64,000 nucleotides of DNA from Paenibacillus sediminis. GTDB taxonomy: Bacteria > Bacillota > Bacilli > Paenibacillales > Paenibacillaceae. The stretch lies in the NCBI RefSeq assembly GCF_017873765.1, contig NZ_JAGGKP010000002.1, forward strand, positions 1-64,000, in the 5' to 3' direction. The position numbers and the translations under genes are program-made. Shown one piece after another: positions 39,099 through 50,193 of this stretch (positions within the stretch are counted from its first letter, which is position 1; every line of letters begins with the position of its first letter). The notes under the pieces are model-generated. The model did not search any database. It saw only the letters and a program-made list of their open reading frames with translations, and was not told where the DNA came from.

Positions 39099-40721
39099 AT
39101 GGCATATGAACCGATTTGGATCGCAGACCCAGATAAATTAAATAAATTCGAATTTGTAAAATTAGAAAAAGACGGACTTGATGTCATCCGTACCATTATC
39201 GAAAAATATGCAAAAGAAGGCTACGATTCCATCCCTGCTGATGATATGGACCGTTTCAAATGGGCTGGTGTATACCAGCAAAAACCGAAAGACGGTCACT
39301 TCATGATGCGCGTCCGCATCAACACAGGCATTATGACGACGGCACAAGCGCGTGCTCTAGCAACGATAGCTCAACTGTATGGACGTAATCTCATCGATGT
39401 CACGACGCGTCAAGCGATCCAGTTTCACTGGTTACGAGTTGAGAATTTGCCTGATATTTTTCAGCGCCTTGAAGATGTAGGTCTGTACTCTTATGAAGCT
39501 TGCGGCGACTGCCCTCGGACGATTGTCGGTAACCCTCTGGCAGGGATTGATAAATATGAGCTCATCGATACGTCCGAAATTGTAGAGGAAGTAAATACGT
39601 TTTTCATGTTAAACCGTGATTTCTCGAACTTGCCTCGTAAATATAAAATGTCGATTTCCTCGAATATTTACAATAACGCACAAGCGGAAATCAATGACCT
39701 TTCGTTCACACCTGCGGTTAAAGTGATTGATGGTCAAGAAGTGATCGGGTTCCATGTCATGGTTGGCGGCGGACTTTCTGCCAAACCTCACTTAGCTAAA
39801 TCACTAGATATTTTTGTTCGTCCGGAAGAAGTACTGAAAGTTGCTGTTGGCGTGACAACGATTTTCCGTGATTACGGATATCGCGAGAAACGTCACCACG
39901 CTCGTTTGAAATTCCTCGTTGCCGATTGGGGCCCTGAGAAATTCAAAGAGAAACTCGTAGAATTGATCGGCGAGCTTCCTACCCGCGGTGAAGACAAGAC
40001 GGTAGGCTGGCAAGCTGCTTACTTCGACGGCGTTCATCCGCAAAAACAAGAAGGATTAAATTATATTGGACTTAATGTACCTGTAGGACGTCTGAATTCG
40101 GATGAACTGCTTCAGCTTGCTGATTTGGCAGATCAATACGGCGACGGGAAAATCCGCACAACCATGTCACAAAACATTATCCTAAGCGGCATTCCAGATG
40201 CTAAAGTGAATGAGGTTCTGCAAGCACCCGTACTTGAACGTCTAACGCCGAACCCTAAGCATTTCATGAGCCGGACCGTTTCTTGCACAGGCAATGAATT
40301 TTGTAATCTGGCTATCGTTGAAACGAAGAAGCGCGCCGAGCTAGTCGCTCAATATTTGGACGATCACGTACAGCTCGATGAGAAAGTACGCATCCACTTT
40401 ATCGGTTGCCCGAATGCATGCGGCCAGAAGCATATTGCGGATATTGGTCTGCAAGGTGCACTAGTGAAGACGCCAGATGGCATGGTCGACGCTTTCGACA
40501 TTGCTGTCGGAGGAGCACTTGGTCCAAATGCCAAATTCAATCAAGCTTTGAAAGGCCGTGTCAAAGGCGATCAAGTTGCTCAAGTGTTGGAACAATTGAT
40601 TCTGTTCTACAAGGAACAACGTCATCCTGAGGAGAGCTTCTTCCATTTCGTTGAACGTGTGGGCGTACCAGCATTCCAAGAGAAACTAGACAATATCCTT
40701 GCAGCAGGTATTGCGTCTTAA
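39099..40721 (+). CDS. Siroheme nitrite/sulfite reductase (ferredoxin type)
   Basis: A 540-residue one-subunit reductase with two ferredoxin-like half repeats. The siroheme and 4Fe-4S cysteines are at 396, 402, 437 and 441 (SCTGNEFCNLAIVETKKRA and GCPNACGQKHIADIGLQG), as in NirA and ferredoxin sulfite reductases. It performs a six-electron reduction of nitrite to ammonia or sulfite to sulfide; sequence by eye does not settle which. ATG 39099 follows AAGGGGAGG. It stands alone, with no CysJ-like or transport partner nearby. Confidence 0.88.
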   Translation: MAYEPIWIADPDKLNKFEFVKLEKDGLDVIRTIIEKYAKEGYDSIPADDMDRFKWAGVYQQKPKDGHFMMRVRINTGIMTTAQARALATIAQLYGRNLIDVTTRQAIQFHWLRVENLPDIFQRLEDVGLYSYEACGDCPRTIVGNPLAGIDKYELIDTSEIVEEVNTFFMLNRDFSNLPRKYKMSISSNIYNNAQAEINDLSFTPAVKVIDGQEVIGFHVMVGGGLSAKPHLAKSLDIFVRPEEVLKVAVGVTTIFRDYGYREKRHHARLKFLVADWGPEKFKEKLVELIGELPTRGEDKTVGWQAAYFDGVHPQKQEGLNYIGLNVPVGRLNSDELLQLADLADQYGDGKIRTTMSQNIILSGIPDAKVNEVLQAPVLERLTPNPKHFMSRTVSCTGNEFCNLAIVETKKRAELVAQYLDDHVQLDEKVRIHFIGCPNACGQKHIADIGLQGALVKTPDGMVDAFDIAVGGALGPNAKFNQALKGRVKGDQVAQVLEQLILFYKEQRHPEESFFHFVERVGVPAFQEKLDNILAAGIAS

Positions 40722-40738
40722 TCGAATATACCAACTTT

Positions 40739-40792
40739 ATACAAAAAGAGTACATCGATCTTCATGTAAGATTCGATGTACTCTTTTTGTAT
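40739..40792. terminator. Long bidirectional terminator
   Basis: A near-perfect hairpin of about 24 bp (ATACAAAAAGAGTACATCGA then TCTT, against AAGA and TTCGATGTACTCTTTTTGTAT) lies between the converging reductase and uvrA genes. A and T runs flank both sides. Confidence 0.88.
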
Positions 40793-40812
40793 TGGCGTGG
40801 CCATAGAAACTA

Positions 40813-43680
40813 TTAATGCTTAAGTTCTAACTGCTTGGCACGCTGTTTATCGCGTTCAAGAATTGGTTTTAAGTAGCGGCCTGTGTAAGATTGATCTACC
40901 TTCACAATGTCCTCAGGCGTACCTGATGCGATGACTGTGCCGCCGCCGCTGCCGCCTTCCGGCCCCATATCGATAATGTAGTCGGCTGTCTTGATGACAT
41001 CGAGATTATGCTCAATGACAAGCACCGATTCGCCTGAATCAACGAGTCGATGGAGTACCTGAAGCAGTCTGTCGGTATCTGCGACGTGTAGTCCGGTAGT
41101 CGGTTCGTCCAAAATATACATCGTTTTACCTGTACTGCGGCGATACAATTCAGAAGCAAGCTTCACACGCTGCGCTTCCCCGCCTGAAAGTGTTGTCGCT
41201 GGCTGGCCGAGCTTGACGTAGCCAAGTCCAACATCAAGCAATGTTTGCAGCTTGCGATGGATACGCGGAATGTTCTTGAAAAATTCAGTCGCATCCTCCA
41301 CCGTCATTTCAAGCACTTCAGCGATATTTTTGTTTTTGTATTTCACTTCAAGCGTTTCGCGATTGTATCGTTTCCCTTTACATACTTCACATGGTACATA
41401 TACATCAGGAAGGAAGTGCATCTCAATTTTAATGATACCATCCCCGCGGCATGCCTCGCAGCGTCCTCCCTTAACGTTAAAGCTGAAACGGCCCTTCTTA
41501 TATCCACGAATTTTCGCTTCATTCGTTTGAGCGAATATGTCGCGAATATCATCGAACACACCTGTATAGGTAGCAGGGTTGGAGCGCGGTGTGCGCCCGA
41601 TTGGAGATTGATCGATATCGACCACTTTCTCAATATGTTCAAGCCCCTTAATTTCCTTATACTGCCCTGGACGTACCTTCGCTTTATTCAAATCGCGGGC
41701 AAGCGTCTTATACAAAATTTCGTTTACTAATGTGGATTTACCAGAGCCTGATACCCCAGTAACTGCTGTAAATACACCAATAGGTATTTTCACGTTGATG
41801 TTCTTCAAGTTGTTCTCTTTCGCACCGCGAATTTCAAGCCAGCGGTCATCCGTAGCTCGGCGCTTCTCAGGGACAGGGATGAACTTACGTCCGCTTAAAT
41901 ATTGACCGGTAATCGAATTGGCATCTTTCATAATTTCCCCAGGCGTTCCTTGGGCAACGACAGTTCCCCCGTGAATACCTGCACCCGGCCCAATATCAAT
42001 AATATAGTCCGCAGCCATCATCGTATCTTCATCGTGCTCAACGACAATCAGTGTGTTCCCTAAATCGCGCATATGTTCAAGCGTGGAGATGAGCCTGTCA
42101 TTATCCCGCTGATGAAGACCGATACTTGGCTCGTCCAAAATGTACAGCACGCCCATTAAGCTCGATCCGATCTGCGTCGCTAATCTAATACGCTGAGCTT
42201 CACCGCCGGATAACGTGCCGGCAGCACGGCTAAGCGTCAAATAGTCGAGCCCTACATTAACAAGGAATCCAAGTCTGCTATTGATTTCTTTGAGAATTAA
42301 ATTGGCAATCGCACGTTCCTTCTCAGTAAGCTCTAAATTGCTAAAGAAATCTTGAGCATCTCCGATGGACAGGCTTGTCACATAAGCCATGTTCTTATCA
42401 TTAATCGTAACGGCTAGAACTTCCTTCTTCAGACGGTGACCTTTACATACATCACAAGGCTTAGCACTCATGAAGCCTTCAATAAATTCACGAATCCCTT
42501 CCGAAGCTGTCTCGCGATAGCGTCGTTCCAAATTCGGAATAATTCCTTCAAACGTTACAAGCGCTTCTTTTCTTTGTCCGAAATCATTTTCATAATGAAA
42601 ACGAATCTTCTGATCACCTGTCCCATAAAGGAGCTTCTCCATTTGATCAGGTGTCAGCTGTGATACCGGTACGTCCTGCGGAATGTTGTAATGCTCGCAC
42701 ACCGATTTCAGAAATTGCGGATAGTAATTGGATGTGCTGCCAGCCCATGCTTCAAATGCACCTTCTTCAATGCTTTTCTCTTGATCAGGTACAAGTAAAT
42801 CTGGATCGACAATCATTTTGACACCTAGTCCATCGCACTCTGGACAAGCGCCGAATGGGCTGTTGAAGGAGAACATCCGAGGCGACAATTCTTCCATACT
42901 GAAGCCACAAATTGGACAAGCAAAATTCGAGCTAAAACGCAGCTCTTCCTGGCCAATAATATCGACTAGAATTTGACCGCCTGACAACTTAAGCGCAGTC
43001 TCAATAGAATCTGCCAGACGCGGCTCTACATCTTCTTTAATGACGATACGGTCGACGACCACTTCGATCGTATGCTTTTTATTTTTCTCCAGTTCAATAT
43101 TTTCGGACAAGTCACGAAGCTCACCGTCCACACGGACGCGGACGAACCCTTGCTTCGCGATATCCGTAAGCACATTTTTGTGCTCGCCCTTACGCCCAGA
43201 AATAACTGGCGCTAATATTTGCAGCCTTGTACGTTCAGGATACTGCATAATCCGGTCTACCATTTGCTCTACGGTCTGCGATGTAATCTCGATTCCATGT
43301 TCAGGGCAATGAGGATGACCGATGCGGGCAAACAAAAGCCGCAAATAATCATATATCTCGGTAACCGTACCGACGGTAGAACGCGGGTTGCGGCTCGTTG
43401 TTTTCTGGTCGATCGAAATTGCAGGGGACAGACCTTCGATGGAATCCACGTCAGGCTTCTCCATTTGTCCTAGAAACTGGCGAGCATATGCAGACAGCGA
43501 CTCTACGTAACGCCGCTGTCCTTCTGCATAAATGGTATCAAATGCCAATGATGATTTACCTGAACCGCTAAGTCCGGTTAGCACGACGAAGCGGTCTCGA
43601 GGGATCGTAATATCGATATTTTTCAAATTGTGTGCTCTCGCACCTTTAATGACAATATTCTCAGTGGCCAATCCTCTCAT
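40813..43680 (-). CDS. uvrA: Excinuclease ABC subunit UvrA
   Basis: A 955-residue damage-recognition ATPase of nucleotide excision repair. Two ABC modules are present, each with a Walker A (GLSGSGKSS and GVSGSGKST) and signature (LSGGEAQR, twice), plus zinc fingers (CPICG...CPECDG and CEACRG...CEVCKG) and the insertion domain. Length is standard. ATG 43680 lies 3 nt after the uvrB stop, so the pair is cotranscribed. Confidence 0.98.
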   Translation of the reverse strand: MRGLATENIVIKGARAHNLKNIDITIPRDRFVVLTGLSGSGKSSLAFDTIYAEGQRRYVESLSAYARQFLGQMEKPDVDSIEGLSPAISIDQKTTSRNPRSTVGTVTEIYDYLRLLFARIGHPHCPEHGIEITSQTVEQMVDRIMQYPERTRLQILAPVISGRKGEHKNVLTDIAKQGFVRVRVDGELRDLSENIELEKNKKHTIEVVVDRIVIKEDVEPRLADSIETALKLSGGQILVDIIGQEELRFSSNFACPICGFSMEELSPRMFSFNSPFGACPECDGLGVKMIVDPDLLVPDQEKSIEEGAFEAWAGSTSNYYPQFLKSVCEHYNIPQDVPVSQLTPDQMEKLLYGTGDQKIRFHYENDFGQRKEALVTFEGIIPNLERRYRETASEGIREFIEGFMSAKPCDVCKGHRLKKEVLAVTINDKNMAYVTSLSIGDAQDFFSNLELTEKERAIANLILKEINSRLGFLVNVGLDYLTLSRAAGTLSGGEAQRIRLATQIGSSLMGVLYILDEPSIGLHQRDNDRLISTLEHMRDLGNTLIVVEHDEDTMMAADYIIDIGPGAGIHGGTVVAQGTPGEIMKDANSITGQYLSGRKFIPVPEKRRATDDRWLEIRGAKENNLKNINVKIPIGVFTAVTGVSGSGKSTLVNEILYKTLARDLNKAKVRPGQYKEIKGLEHIEKVVDIDQSPIGRTPRSNPATYTGVFDDIRDIFAQTNEAKIRGYKKGRFSFNVKGGRCEACRGDGIIKIEMHFLPDVYVPCEVCKGKRYNRETLEVKYKNKNIAEVLEMTVEDATEFFKNIPRIHRKLQTLLDVGLGYVKLGQPATTLSGGEAQRVKLASELYRRSTGKTMYILDEPTTGLHVADTDRLLQVLHRLVDSGESVLVIEHNLDVIKTADYIIDMGPEGGSGGGTVIASGTPEDIVKVDQSYTGRYLKPILERDKQRAKQLELKH

Positions 43681-43683
43681 CTC

Positions 43684-45678
43684 CTACTCTGCCTTGAGCT
43701 CCAATATAGCATCACGCAATTCAGCCGCACGTTCAAACTGCAAGTTCTTCGCGGCTTCTTTCATTTCGACTTCGAGACGCGCTATCATCGACTGACGATC
43801 TTTCTTCGACAGCTTCTCGACATCGGTACCTGTCAAATAGTCAGTCTTCGCTTCAGCCACTTTCGTTGCCTCAATGACATCCCGGACTTTCTTCTTAATC
43901 GTCTGCGGAGTAATCCCATGCTCTTCATTGTAAGCCATCTGAATCTTGCGGCGGCGAGCGGTCTCTTTGATCGCTTTATCCATCGATTCCGTAATATGAT
44001 CTGCATACATGATAACGAATCCTTCCGCGTTCCGCGCTGCGCGTCCAATCGTCTGGATGAGCGAACGTTCGGAACGGAGGAACCCTTCCTTATCAGCATC
44101 CAAGATAGCTACAAGTGACACTTCCGGCAAGTCGAGCCCTTCGCGCAGCAAGTTGATGCCGACAAGAACATCGTATGTTCCAAGCCGTAAGTCACGAAGC
44201 AGTGCAATCCGTTCAAGCGTCTTAATATCAGAATGAAGATATTTAACCTTAATGCCGACCTCTTTCAAATAATCGGTTAAATCCTCCGCCATTTTCTTCG
44301 TCAGCGTCGTCACGAGTACACGTTCATCTTTCGCCGTACGTTCGCGGATTTCCCCAATAAGATCGTCGATTTGCCCTTTCGTTGGGCGAACTTCGATCAC
44401 CGGATCGAGCAATCCCGTAGGACGGATAATTTGCTCAACCATCGTATCACAATGCTCCAGTTCATAAGGTCCAGGCGTTGCAGATACATAGATCGCTTGG
44501 CTTACCTTCTCCTCGAATTCCTCGAACTTCAGCGGGCGGTTATCGAGTGCAGAAGGAAGACGGAAACCGTGCTCTACAAGCACCGTCTTACGCGCTTGGT
44601 CCCCGTTATACATTGCGCGAATTTGCGGCAATGTTACATGTGATTCGTCGATGACTACGAGCATATCATCCGGGAAGTAATCCAGCAGCGTATAGGGTGT
44701 TGCTCCCCGTTCACGGAATGTCAGCGGTCCAGAATAGTTCTCGATTCCGGAGCAAAATCCGATTTCCTTCATCATTTCGATATCATAGCGTGTTCGCTGC
44801 TCTAAGCGCTGCGCTTCCAGCAGTTTCCCTTGTGAACGGAAATACTCGAGCCGCTCTTCGAGCTCTCGCTCAATGTTCTTCAGAGCTACGCGCATCGTTT
44901 CCTCTTGCGTAACAAAGTGAGATGCAGGGAAGATGGCAACATGCTCTCGCTCACCTATCAATTCACCTGTAAGGACATCAATTTCTGTGATGCGTTCGAT
45001 TTCATCCCCGAAAAATTCAACTCGAATCGCGTGCTCACTATTGGAAGCCGGGAAAATTTCTACGACATCACCGCGCACACGAAAAGTACCCCGCACGAAA
45101 TTAATGTCGTTGCGCTGATATTGAATATCGACAAGCCGGCTTAATATTTGATTGCGGGGCTTCTCCATCCCAACTCGCAAAGACAAGAGCAAACTGCCGT
45201 ATTCTTGCGGTGACCCGAGACCATAGATGCAAGATACACTCGCTACAATAATAACATCGCGCCGCTCAAACAATGCGCTCGTCGCGGAGTGACGCAATTT
45301 ATCAATCTCTTCGTTAATGCTGGAATCCTTCTCAATATAAGTATCAGAAGACGGGATATAAGCCTCTGGTTGATAGTAGTCATAATAGCTGACAAAATAA
45401 TCGACGGAGTTGTTCGGGAAAAACTCCTTAAACTCACTAGCGAGCTGTGCCGCCAATGTCTTGTTATGCGCAATGACAAGCGTAGGCCGATTCAGCTTGG
45501 CAATCGTCTGCGCAATCGTAAAGGTCTTCCCTGTCCCCGTCGCTCCGAGCAATGTCTGATGTCTTTTCCCTTGACGGACACCTTCGACAAGCTGCTCAAT
45601 CGCTTTGGGCTGGTCTCCTTGAGGGGCAAAATCAGAAACGAGCTCAAACTTTTTGGAACTGACAACAATATCGTTCAT
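43684..45678 (-). CDS. uvrB: Excinuclease ABC subunit UvrB
   Basis: A 664-residue helicase-like repair protein. Walker A is GATGTGKTF near 45; the beta-hairpin [21 protein letters not shown] that inserts between DNA strands is intact; DEQ-box-like VVIDESH and the C-terminal UvrC-binding UVR motif ([26 protein letters not shown]) are present. ATG 45678 follows GAGGGAG. A LexA-box-like sequence lies about 150 bp upstream. Together with uvrA it forms the uvrBA operon, as in Bacillus. Confidence 0.98.
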   Translation of the reverse strand: MNDIVVSSKKFELVSDFAPQGDQPKAIEQLVEGVRQGKRHQTLLGATGTGKTFTIAQTIAKLNRPTLVIAHNKTLAAQLASEFKEFFPNNSVDYFVSYYDYYQPEAYIPSSDTYIEKDSSINEEIDKLRHSATSALFERRDVIIVASVSCIYGLGSPQEYGSLLLSLRVGMEKPRNQILSRLVDIQYQRNDINFVRGTFRVRGDVVEIFPASNSEHAIRVEFFGDEIERITEIDVLTGELIGEREHVAIFPASHFVTQEETMRVALKNIERELEERLEYFRSQGKLLEAQRLEQRTRYDIEMMKEIGFCSGIENYSGPLTFRERGATPYTLLDYFPDDMLVVIDESHVTLPQIRAMYNGDQARKTVLVEHGFRLPSALDNRPLKFEEFEEKVSQAIYVSATPGPYELEHCDTMVEQIIRPTGLLDPVIEVRPTKGQIDDLIGEIRERTAKDERVLVTTLTKKMAEDLTDYLKEVGIKVKYLHSDIKTLERIALLRDLRLGTYDVLVGINLLREGLDLPEVSLVAILDADKEGFLRSERSLIQTIGRAARNAEGFVIMYADHITESMDKAIKETARRRKIQMAYNEEHGITPQTIKKKVRDVIEATKVAEAKTDYLTGTDVEKLSKKDRQSMIARLEVEMKEAAKNLQFERAAELRDAILELKAE

Positions 45679-45827
45679 TGCCCAAAATCTCCCTCACCGT
45701 TAAAATATATTTAGTAAACAAAATGCCGAAATTTCCCGATAATAATAAAAGGGATTTACGGCTTCACCATCTATTTATCATCAATAATATAACTATCATA
45801 AACATTAGAATAAATTTACATTCTATA

Positions 45828-45841
45828 GGAATGTTTGTTCC
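45828..45841 (-). promoter_or_regulatory. Candidate LexA (SOS) box
   Basis: The minus strand reads GGAACAAACATTCC. This differs by one base in the second half-site (ATTC for GTTC) from the Bacillus SOS box GAAC-N4-GTTC. It lies in the 231-bp divergent gap between uvrB and the motA-like gene, about 150 bp from uvrB. uvrBA is SOS-controlled in B. subtilis, which supports the call. Confidence 0.5.
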
Positions 45842-45909
45842 CATACATTATACCTTTTTCAAATGATGGATGCAAACGAAATGTCAACAGATGGGAGTGG
45901 CTTAATCAA

Positions 45910-46713
45910 ATGGATATCACTATTATTGCAGGTCTTATTTTTGGACTTGCGGCCCTTATTGGAGGATTTCTATGGGAAGGCGGTCAGTTCGGCGGATTAA
46001 TGCAAGCAACGGCTGCCCTGATCGTATTCGGCGGTACAATTGCAGCGGTCATCATTAGTTTCCCCGCCTCGAAGCTTAGAACGATTCCTGCAGCGCTGCG
46101 GATGGCGTTTGGCCGTCAAGAAATCGATCATGAATCCCTCATTAATGATCTCGTTAATATGGCGACTACAGCTCGTCGTGCCGGTGTTCTTGAGTTAGAG
46201 AGAGTTGCTAACAATCACCCTAACGACTTCGTCAGAGAAGGGATTGGGTTAGTCGTAGACGGCACCGATCAAGCGCTCGTGAAGGAGCTTCTGGAGCTTG
46301 AGATTGATAAAGAAGAAGCTAAGCATGAGGGATATGCCAAAATTTTTGAATCCGCAGGCGGATACGCTCCTACAATGGGGATTATCGGTACCGTTATGGG
46401 TCTCATTCACGTACTTAGCAGCTTAACCGATCCGACTCAGCTCGGACCAGCCATCGCTGTGGCTTTCACAGCAACTCTGTATGGTGTGGCAAGCGCCAAC
46501 CTGATCTTTCTGCCGATTGCCTCGAAGATTAAAGAACGAAGCCAAGAGGAATTGCAGCATTTAGAAATGATTCTCCAAGGTGTACTTTCCGTACAAAATG
46601 GTGAAAATCCAATTCTCATTCGTAAAAAGCTCATGACGTTCGCGGACAAATCGCCGGAAAAAGATTCTTTTTCACCACTGGTGAGGAGGGAATGGAATGA
46701 GACAGCGAAATAG
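45910..46713 (+). CDS. MotA/MotP-type flagellar stator subunit
   Basis: A 267-residue protein with four membrane segments (about 3-30, 33-52, 150-175, 182-205) and a large cytoplasmic loop. The ExbB/MotA pattern GGYAPTMGIIGTVMGLIHVL...LGPAIAVAFTATLYGVASANLIFLPI is clear. With the next gene it forms an ion channel that turns flagella. It resembles MotP (YtxD); proton or sodium use cannot be told. The start ATG 45910 follows GGGAG by 12 nt; a longer frame to 45835 lacks a family-like N terminus. It is far from flagellar genes in this window. Confidence 0.87.
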   Translation: MDITIIAGLIFGLAALIGGFLWEGGQFGGLMQATAALIVFGGTIAAVIISFPASKLRTIPAALRMAFGRQEIDHESLINDLVNMATTARRAGVLELERVANNHPNDFVREGIGLVVDGTDQALVKELLELEIDKEEAKHEGYAKIFESAGGYAPTMGIIGTVMGLIHVLSSLTDPTQLGPAIAVAFTATLYGVASANLIFLPIASKIKERSQEELQHLEMILQGVLSVQNGENPILIRKKLMTFADKSPEKDSFSPLVRREWNETAK

Positions 46714-47491
46714 CCGCAAGGGCAAAGTACATCACGGAGACTCTAAAGACCGCTGGCTCATCACTTATGCCGATTTAATTACGCTGCTGCTCATTTTCTT
46801 CATCTTAATGTTTGCCATGAGCAGGATCGATGCCGAGAAATATAAGGTGATTACACGGTCGCTCCAACATACCTTTAAAAACGGCGACTCCATTCTTGAA
46901 AAAGGGTCCGGAATTACGGGTTCTGCAGATGTACATACATTCAAAAATCCACCGACAACAGAGATATCTAAAGCAAAAGATGGAGCAGACGAGCTCTCTG
47001 AGCGCGAGTTGGCTTTTCGCAAACAGGAAGAGCAGCTAAAAGAACTGATGAAGATGATTGAACAGTATATTCAATTGAATAAACTAGAGAGCAAAGTATT
47101 TGTTTCGGACGAGCCCAAAGGTATTATGATTACACTAAGTGATCAATTTCTGTTCGATCAAGGTAAAGCGGATCTAAAACCTGTCTCGGAGCCAACTCTT
47201 AAAAAATTAGCATCGTTGTTCGCAAAATTAGATGCTACGATTAGCATCGAAGGTCATACCGATAATCTTCCGATCGTATATGCATCCAAATATAAAGACA
47301 ATTGGGAATTGTCCGGAGCACGCGCGCTATCGGTACTCCGCTACTTCATTGACCACGAGAAGCTCGATCCAACTAAGTTTCAATACGCTGGTTATGCAGA
47401 TACGCACCCTGCAAGTGACAACTCTACTGAGCAAGGAAGACAAAAGAATCGCCGTGTTGAGATTATCGTGTTAAGACAGTTGCAGAAATAA
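46697..47491 (+). CDS. MotB/MotS-type stator subunit (OmpA domain)
   Basis: A 264-residue protein with one membrane segment (about 20-40) carrying the ion-binding Asp26 in TYADLITLLLIFF, a plug or linker helix, and a C-terminal OmpA-like peptidoglycan-binding domain (IEGHTDNLPI...NWELSGARALSVLRYF...RVEIIVL). It overlaps the motA-like gene by 17 nt behind GAGGAGG and completes the stator. A terminator follows. Confidence 0.9.
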   Translation: MRQRNSRKGKVHHGDSKDRWLITYADLITLLLIFFILMFAMSRIDAEKYKVITRSLQHTFKNGDSILEKGSGITGSADVHTFKNPPTTEISKAKDGADELSERELAFRKQEEQLKELMKMIEQYIQLNKLESKVFVSDEPKGIMITLSDQFLFDQGKADLKPVSEPTLKKLASLFAKLDATISIEGHTDNLPIVYASKYKDNWELSGARALSVLRYFIDHEKLDPTKFQYAGYADTHPASDNSTEQGRQKNRRVEIIVLRQLQK

Positions 47492-47496
47492 ATAGA

Positions 47497-47524
47497 AGCC
47501 CGCCGTAAAATTGGCGGGCTTTTT
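47497..47524 (+). terminator. Terminator of the stator operon
   Basis: AGCCCGCC (47497-47504) pairs with GGCGGGCT (47513-47520) around an 8-nt loop, followed by TTTT. Confidence 0.9.
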
Positions 47525-47557
47525 GTTATGGTAATAGAATATTATATATTTAAAAAA

Positions 47558-50041
47558 TTATTGAACAAGTTCAATATTGTAGATTGCACGCCCACCCCAA
47601 GCCAATAGATAATACTTGCCTGGTGCCAAATTATCTGTCGGAATTGAGACTGTTTGATTGGCTTGAGCGCTGAGAACATCTACTTTTTTACCCCAACCAT
47701 CGGTTACTATGTCATCAAAAGTTTGTTGGGATCCTGATACATATTCTGGAACTAAATAGACGGTAGTGCCATCAGCTACTTTGAATTCAATAAGATCACC
47801 GATTTTAACTTTAGCTTGGTTGCTAACTGCCGGAGAAACTAATTCAATTTTTACTAACAAATTCATAGGGCCCGTTGTATATTCTACATTCTGTTCTTGA
47901 TTATTAGTGACGGTTTGTATCGAATCCGCCTGTACTCGGAATTTAAAATTCTTACCTAGTTGAGACGGGTCCGTAGGTTTAATATAAACTTTAGTCCCAT
48001 CAATTTCCACTGTACCTAGAGCGTTCGTAAACGGTTCTACACTTCCGTTTTCGAGTACTACTTGTACAATGTCCCCTGTAGATTTTCCCGGAACAAGTTT
48101 GATTTTTCGATTATATTTAAGAACAAAATATTCCGGCTCAGTTCCATATTCCATAATAATAGGATTTTGCGTTAAAGGGCTACTCTCGTCAGTAACAGAA
48201 ATTACAGATGAATTATAATAATAATTACTATTACTATTAATCTCATACAACGAAATTCTGAATTCATTTTCTGGATATTGAATATTCAGTTCGCTAGTTA
48301 AAAAGAAGTTCCGTTCTCCTGCCTTAACTTCTTTCTTTAATACTTCTCCACTTTGAACAGCAAGATTTAACGTGTTTAAATCAGGTGGAATTTGTTGGCT
48401 TGCAAAATATGCAATCCCGTTACTTGGACTTGTAAAATAGACTGCTTCTCCGACGGTTACAACATCGGATTCAATAGAAACAGGGCCCAACAACCCTTCG
48501 TCCGTATTACCTTGGTTGCCGCTGTTATTCCCACTGTTCGTTGAACCACTATTCGAACCACTGTTTGAGCCACTGTTTGAGCCACTGTCACTAGACACAC
48601 TCGTACTTCCTGTACTAGGCGCTGTAGCAGCTGCAGGAGGATTAATGTTGCCAGCTTCAACATCATTATTGCCAATATTTACCTTTACGTTACTTGGTAC
48701 TTTATCACCTAAGGATACATATTTCGGTGCTTGTTCGAAAGAAACATCTTTAGAATTGATCGTTGCTTTATCAATGCTGCCTAACCCAATAACTTTAGCA
48801 GCTGCGTTCAATACCAATGATAAAATGGACGCTTCTTTACCAGTATCCACTGTTGTACCTGTAGCCGTATCGCTAATATTCAAATTATCAATTGAACCTT
48901 CAGGAATATGAAGGGCGATACTAAATGCCTCGACATTTACTGTGTTAAAATATCCATTCAAGCGTACTGTTGATTGTTGTGGCAGTTCATTAGTCAACGT
49001 TACTTTATTAACGGATACCCCTTTAGATACGTCTAAATTTGCACCCGTGTTCACTGTCACTTCTTGAATAGAAGAATTACCTTCGGCAACAAGTCGAACG
49101 GTACCATCTTTCTTATTTACAATTACTTTCACCATGGTTACATTGTCTAAATGTACGCTGTGTTCCCCGCCGCCATATACATAGGTATTGCCGTGTACGG
49201 TAACATTTTGGAGATAAACGTCTCCCTGACCTACGCCTTTACCAATAATTAAATCACCAGCAATGTCCGTGTTCTGGAGCGTTACACCTGTCTTATTAAT
49301 AATGACACTGCCCTTTTCCTCTTGAATTCCATATTTTGGGCCGAATGTTCCAGCTTCACCATACCAAGCACCATAGACATCTGCTGCACGGTCAAGTACA
49401 GATACGGCTTCAGCACGTGTTAAAGACTTATTGGGTTGAAAAGTTTGATCAGAGTATCCCTTCATGATCCCTATTTGTACAACCTCTGCAACTTGATCTT
49501 GACTCCATCCAGCAATTTGAGATTGATCTTTAAAAGTAGGAGCTTGTCCCGCTCCTTGAGAAAGCTTCAAAATAGATGCCAATGTAACGGCAGCTTCTTC
49601 ACGAGTGATCGGTGCCTCAGGTTTAAAGGTTCCATCCTCAAATCCTTTAATATATCCCGAAGCTGCTGCTGTCTTCACGTCCTGCGTATACCATTTATTA
49701 CTACTTACATCCGTAAAGATTACTTCTGCATTTGTTTGGAACTGAAATGTCCGATTTAATAGTGACACCCATTCACTGCGAGTAATTTGCTTATTGGGTT
49801 CAAACTTATTCGCTGACGAACCATTGACGACACCTCTGCTGCTCCAACGATCTACAGCATCTTTAGCCCAGTGATTAGCAACATCCTTAAATTCAGGTGC
49901 TTTTGTTGGTGCATTTTGAACGTTATGTATCTCTGTTGTACTAGCTGGTTGTGGATCATTATCTGCGTAAGCTACCGTTCCTGCCGAAAGTGAACTGCTT
50001 AGTAACAAGACTGCCAGACCATTGCTTAGCCACTTTTTCAT
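47558..50041 (-). CDS. SLH-domain surface protein
   Basis: An 827-residue secreted protein. The signal peptide (MKKWLSNGLAVLLLSSSLSAGTVAYA) is followed by three SLH domains (about 40-225) with ITRSEW, ITREEA and LTRAEA motifs, which bind pyruvylated secondary wall polymer. Next comes a stretch of beta-helix-like repeats (about 240-440; NVTVHGNTYVYGGGEH), a Ser/Asn/Gly-rich linker (near 500-530) with DNA repeats, and C-terminal beta domains with Ig-like look. The start ATG 50041 follows AGGGGG. Function beyond wall binding is unknown; it may be an S-layer associated protein. Confidence 0.85.
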   Translation of the reverse strand: MKKWLSNGLAVLLLSSSLSAGTVAYADNDPQPASTTEIHNVQNAPTKAPEFKDVANHWAKDAVDRWSSRGVVNGSSANKFEPNKQITRSEWVSLLNRTFQFQTNAEVIFTDVSSNKWYTQDVKTAAASGYIKGFEDGTFKPEAPITREEAAVTLASILKLSQGAGQAPTFKDQSQIAGWSQDQVAEVVQIGIMKGYSDQTFQPNKSLTRAEAVSVLDRAADVYGAWYGEAGTFGPKYGIQEEKGSVIINKTGVTLQNTDIAGDLIIGKGVGQGDVYLQNVTVHGNTYVYGGGEHSVHLDNVTMVKVIVNKKDGTVRLVAEGNSSIQEVTVNTGANLDVSKGVSVNKVTLTNELPQQSTVRLNGYFNTVNVEAFSIALHIPEGSIDNLNISDTATGTTVDTGKEASILSLVLNAAAKVIGLGSIDKATINSKDVSFEQAPKYVSLGDKVPSNVKVNIGNNDVEAGNINPPAAATAPSTGSTSVSSDSGSNSGSNSGSNSGSTNSGNNSGNQGNTDEGLLGPVSIESDVVTVGEAVYFTSPSNGIAYFASQQIPPDLNTLNLAVQSGEVLKKEVKAGERNFFLTSELNIQYPENEFRISLYEINSNSNYYYNSSVISVTDESSPLTQNPIIMEYGTEPEYFVLKYNRKIKLVPGKSTGDIVQVVLENGSVEPFTNALGTVEIDGTKVYIKPTDPSQLGKNFKFRVQADSIQTVTNNQEQNVEYTTGPMNLLVKIELVSPAVSNQAKVKIGDLIEFKVADGTTVYLVPEYVSGSQQTFDDIVTDGWGKKVDVLSAQANQTVSIPTDNLAPGKYYLLAWGGRAIYNIELVQ
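48543..48590. repeat. Tandem 12-bp repeats coding an NSGS linker
   Basis: Four units of 12 bp (gaaccactattc, gaaccactgttt, gagccactgttt, gagccactgtca) lie head to tail within the SLH protein gene. They code the NSGS repeats on the minus strand and could expand or shrink by slippage without a frame change. Confidence 0.85.
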
Positions 50042-50151
50042 CAAATTCCCCCTCGGAAACCTATAAATTGACAAATTCAACTAATATATTACCATTATTT
50101 TACTTCACGTTCTAAACAATAATTTACATAATTACAATTATTGGATAAAAA

Positions 50152-50180
50152 AGACACTCTATATTTTAATATGAGTGTCT
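50152..50180 (-). terminator. Terminator after minJ
   Basis: AGACACTC (50152-50159) pairs with GAGTGTCT (50173-50180), with AT pairs inside the loop. On the minus strand it is followed by TTTTTT. It ends the ftsEX-to-minJ block before the SLH gene. Confidence 0.8.
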
Positions 50181-50193
50181 GGATTATTCGTAA

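Noticed and set aside
45679..45909. Small protein gene between uvrB and the stator genes
   Set aside because: A 62-codon frame is present but AT-rich, has no binding site, and overlaps the likely control region.
48543..48590. Short regular repeats suggestive of a CRISPR array
   Set aside because: Units are 12 bp with no spacers and code a protein linker in frame.
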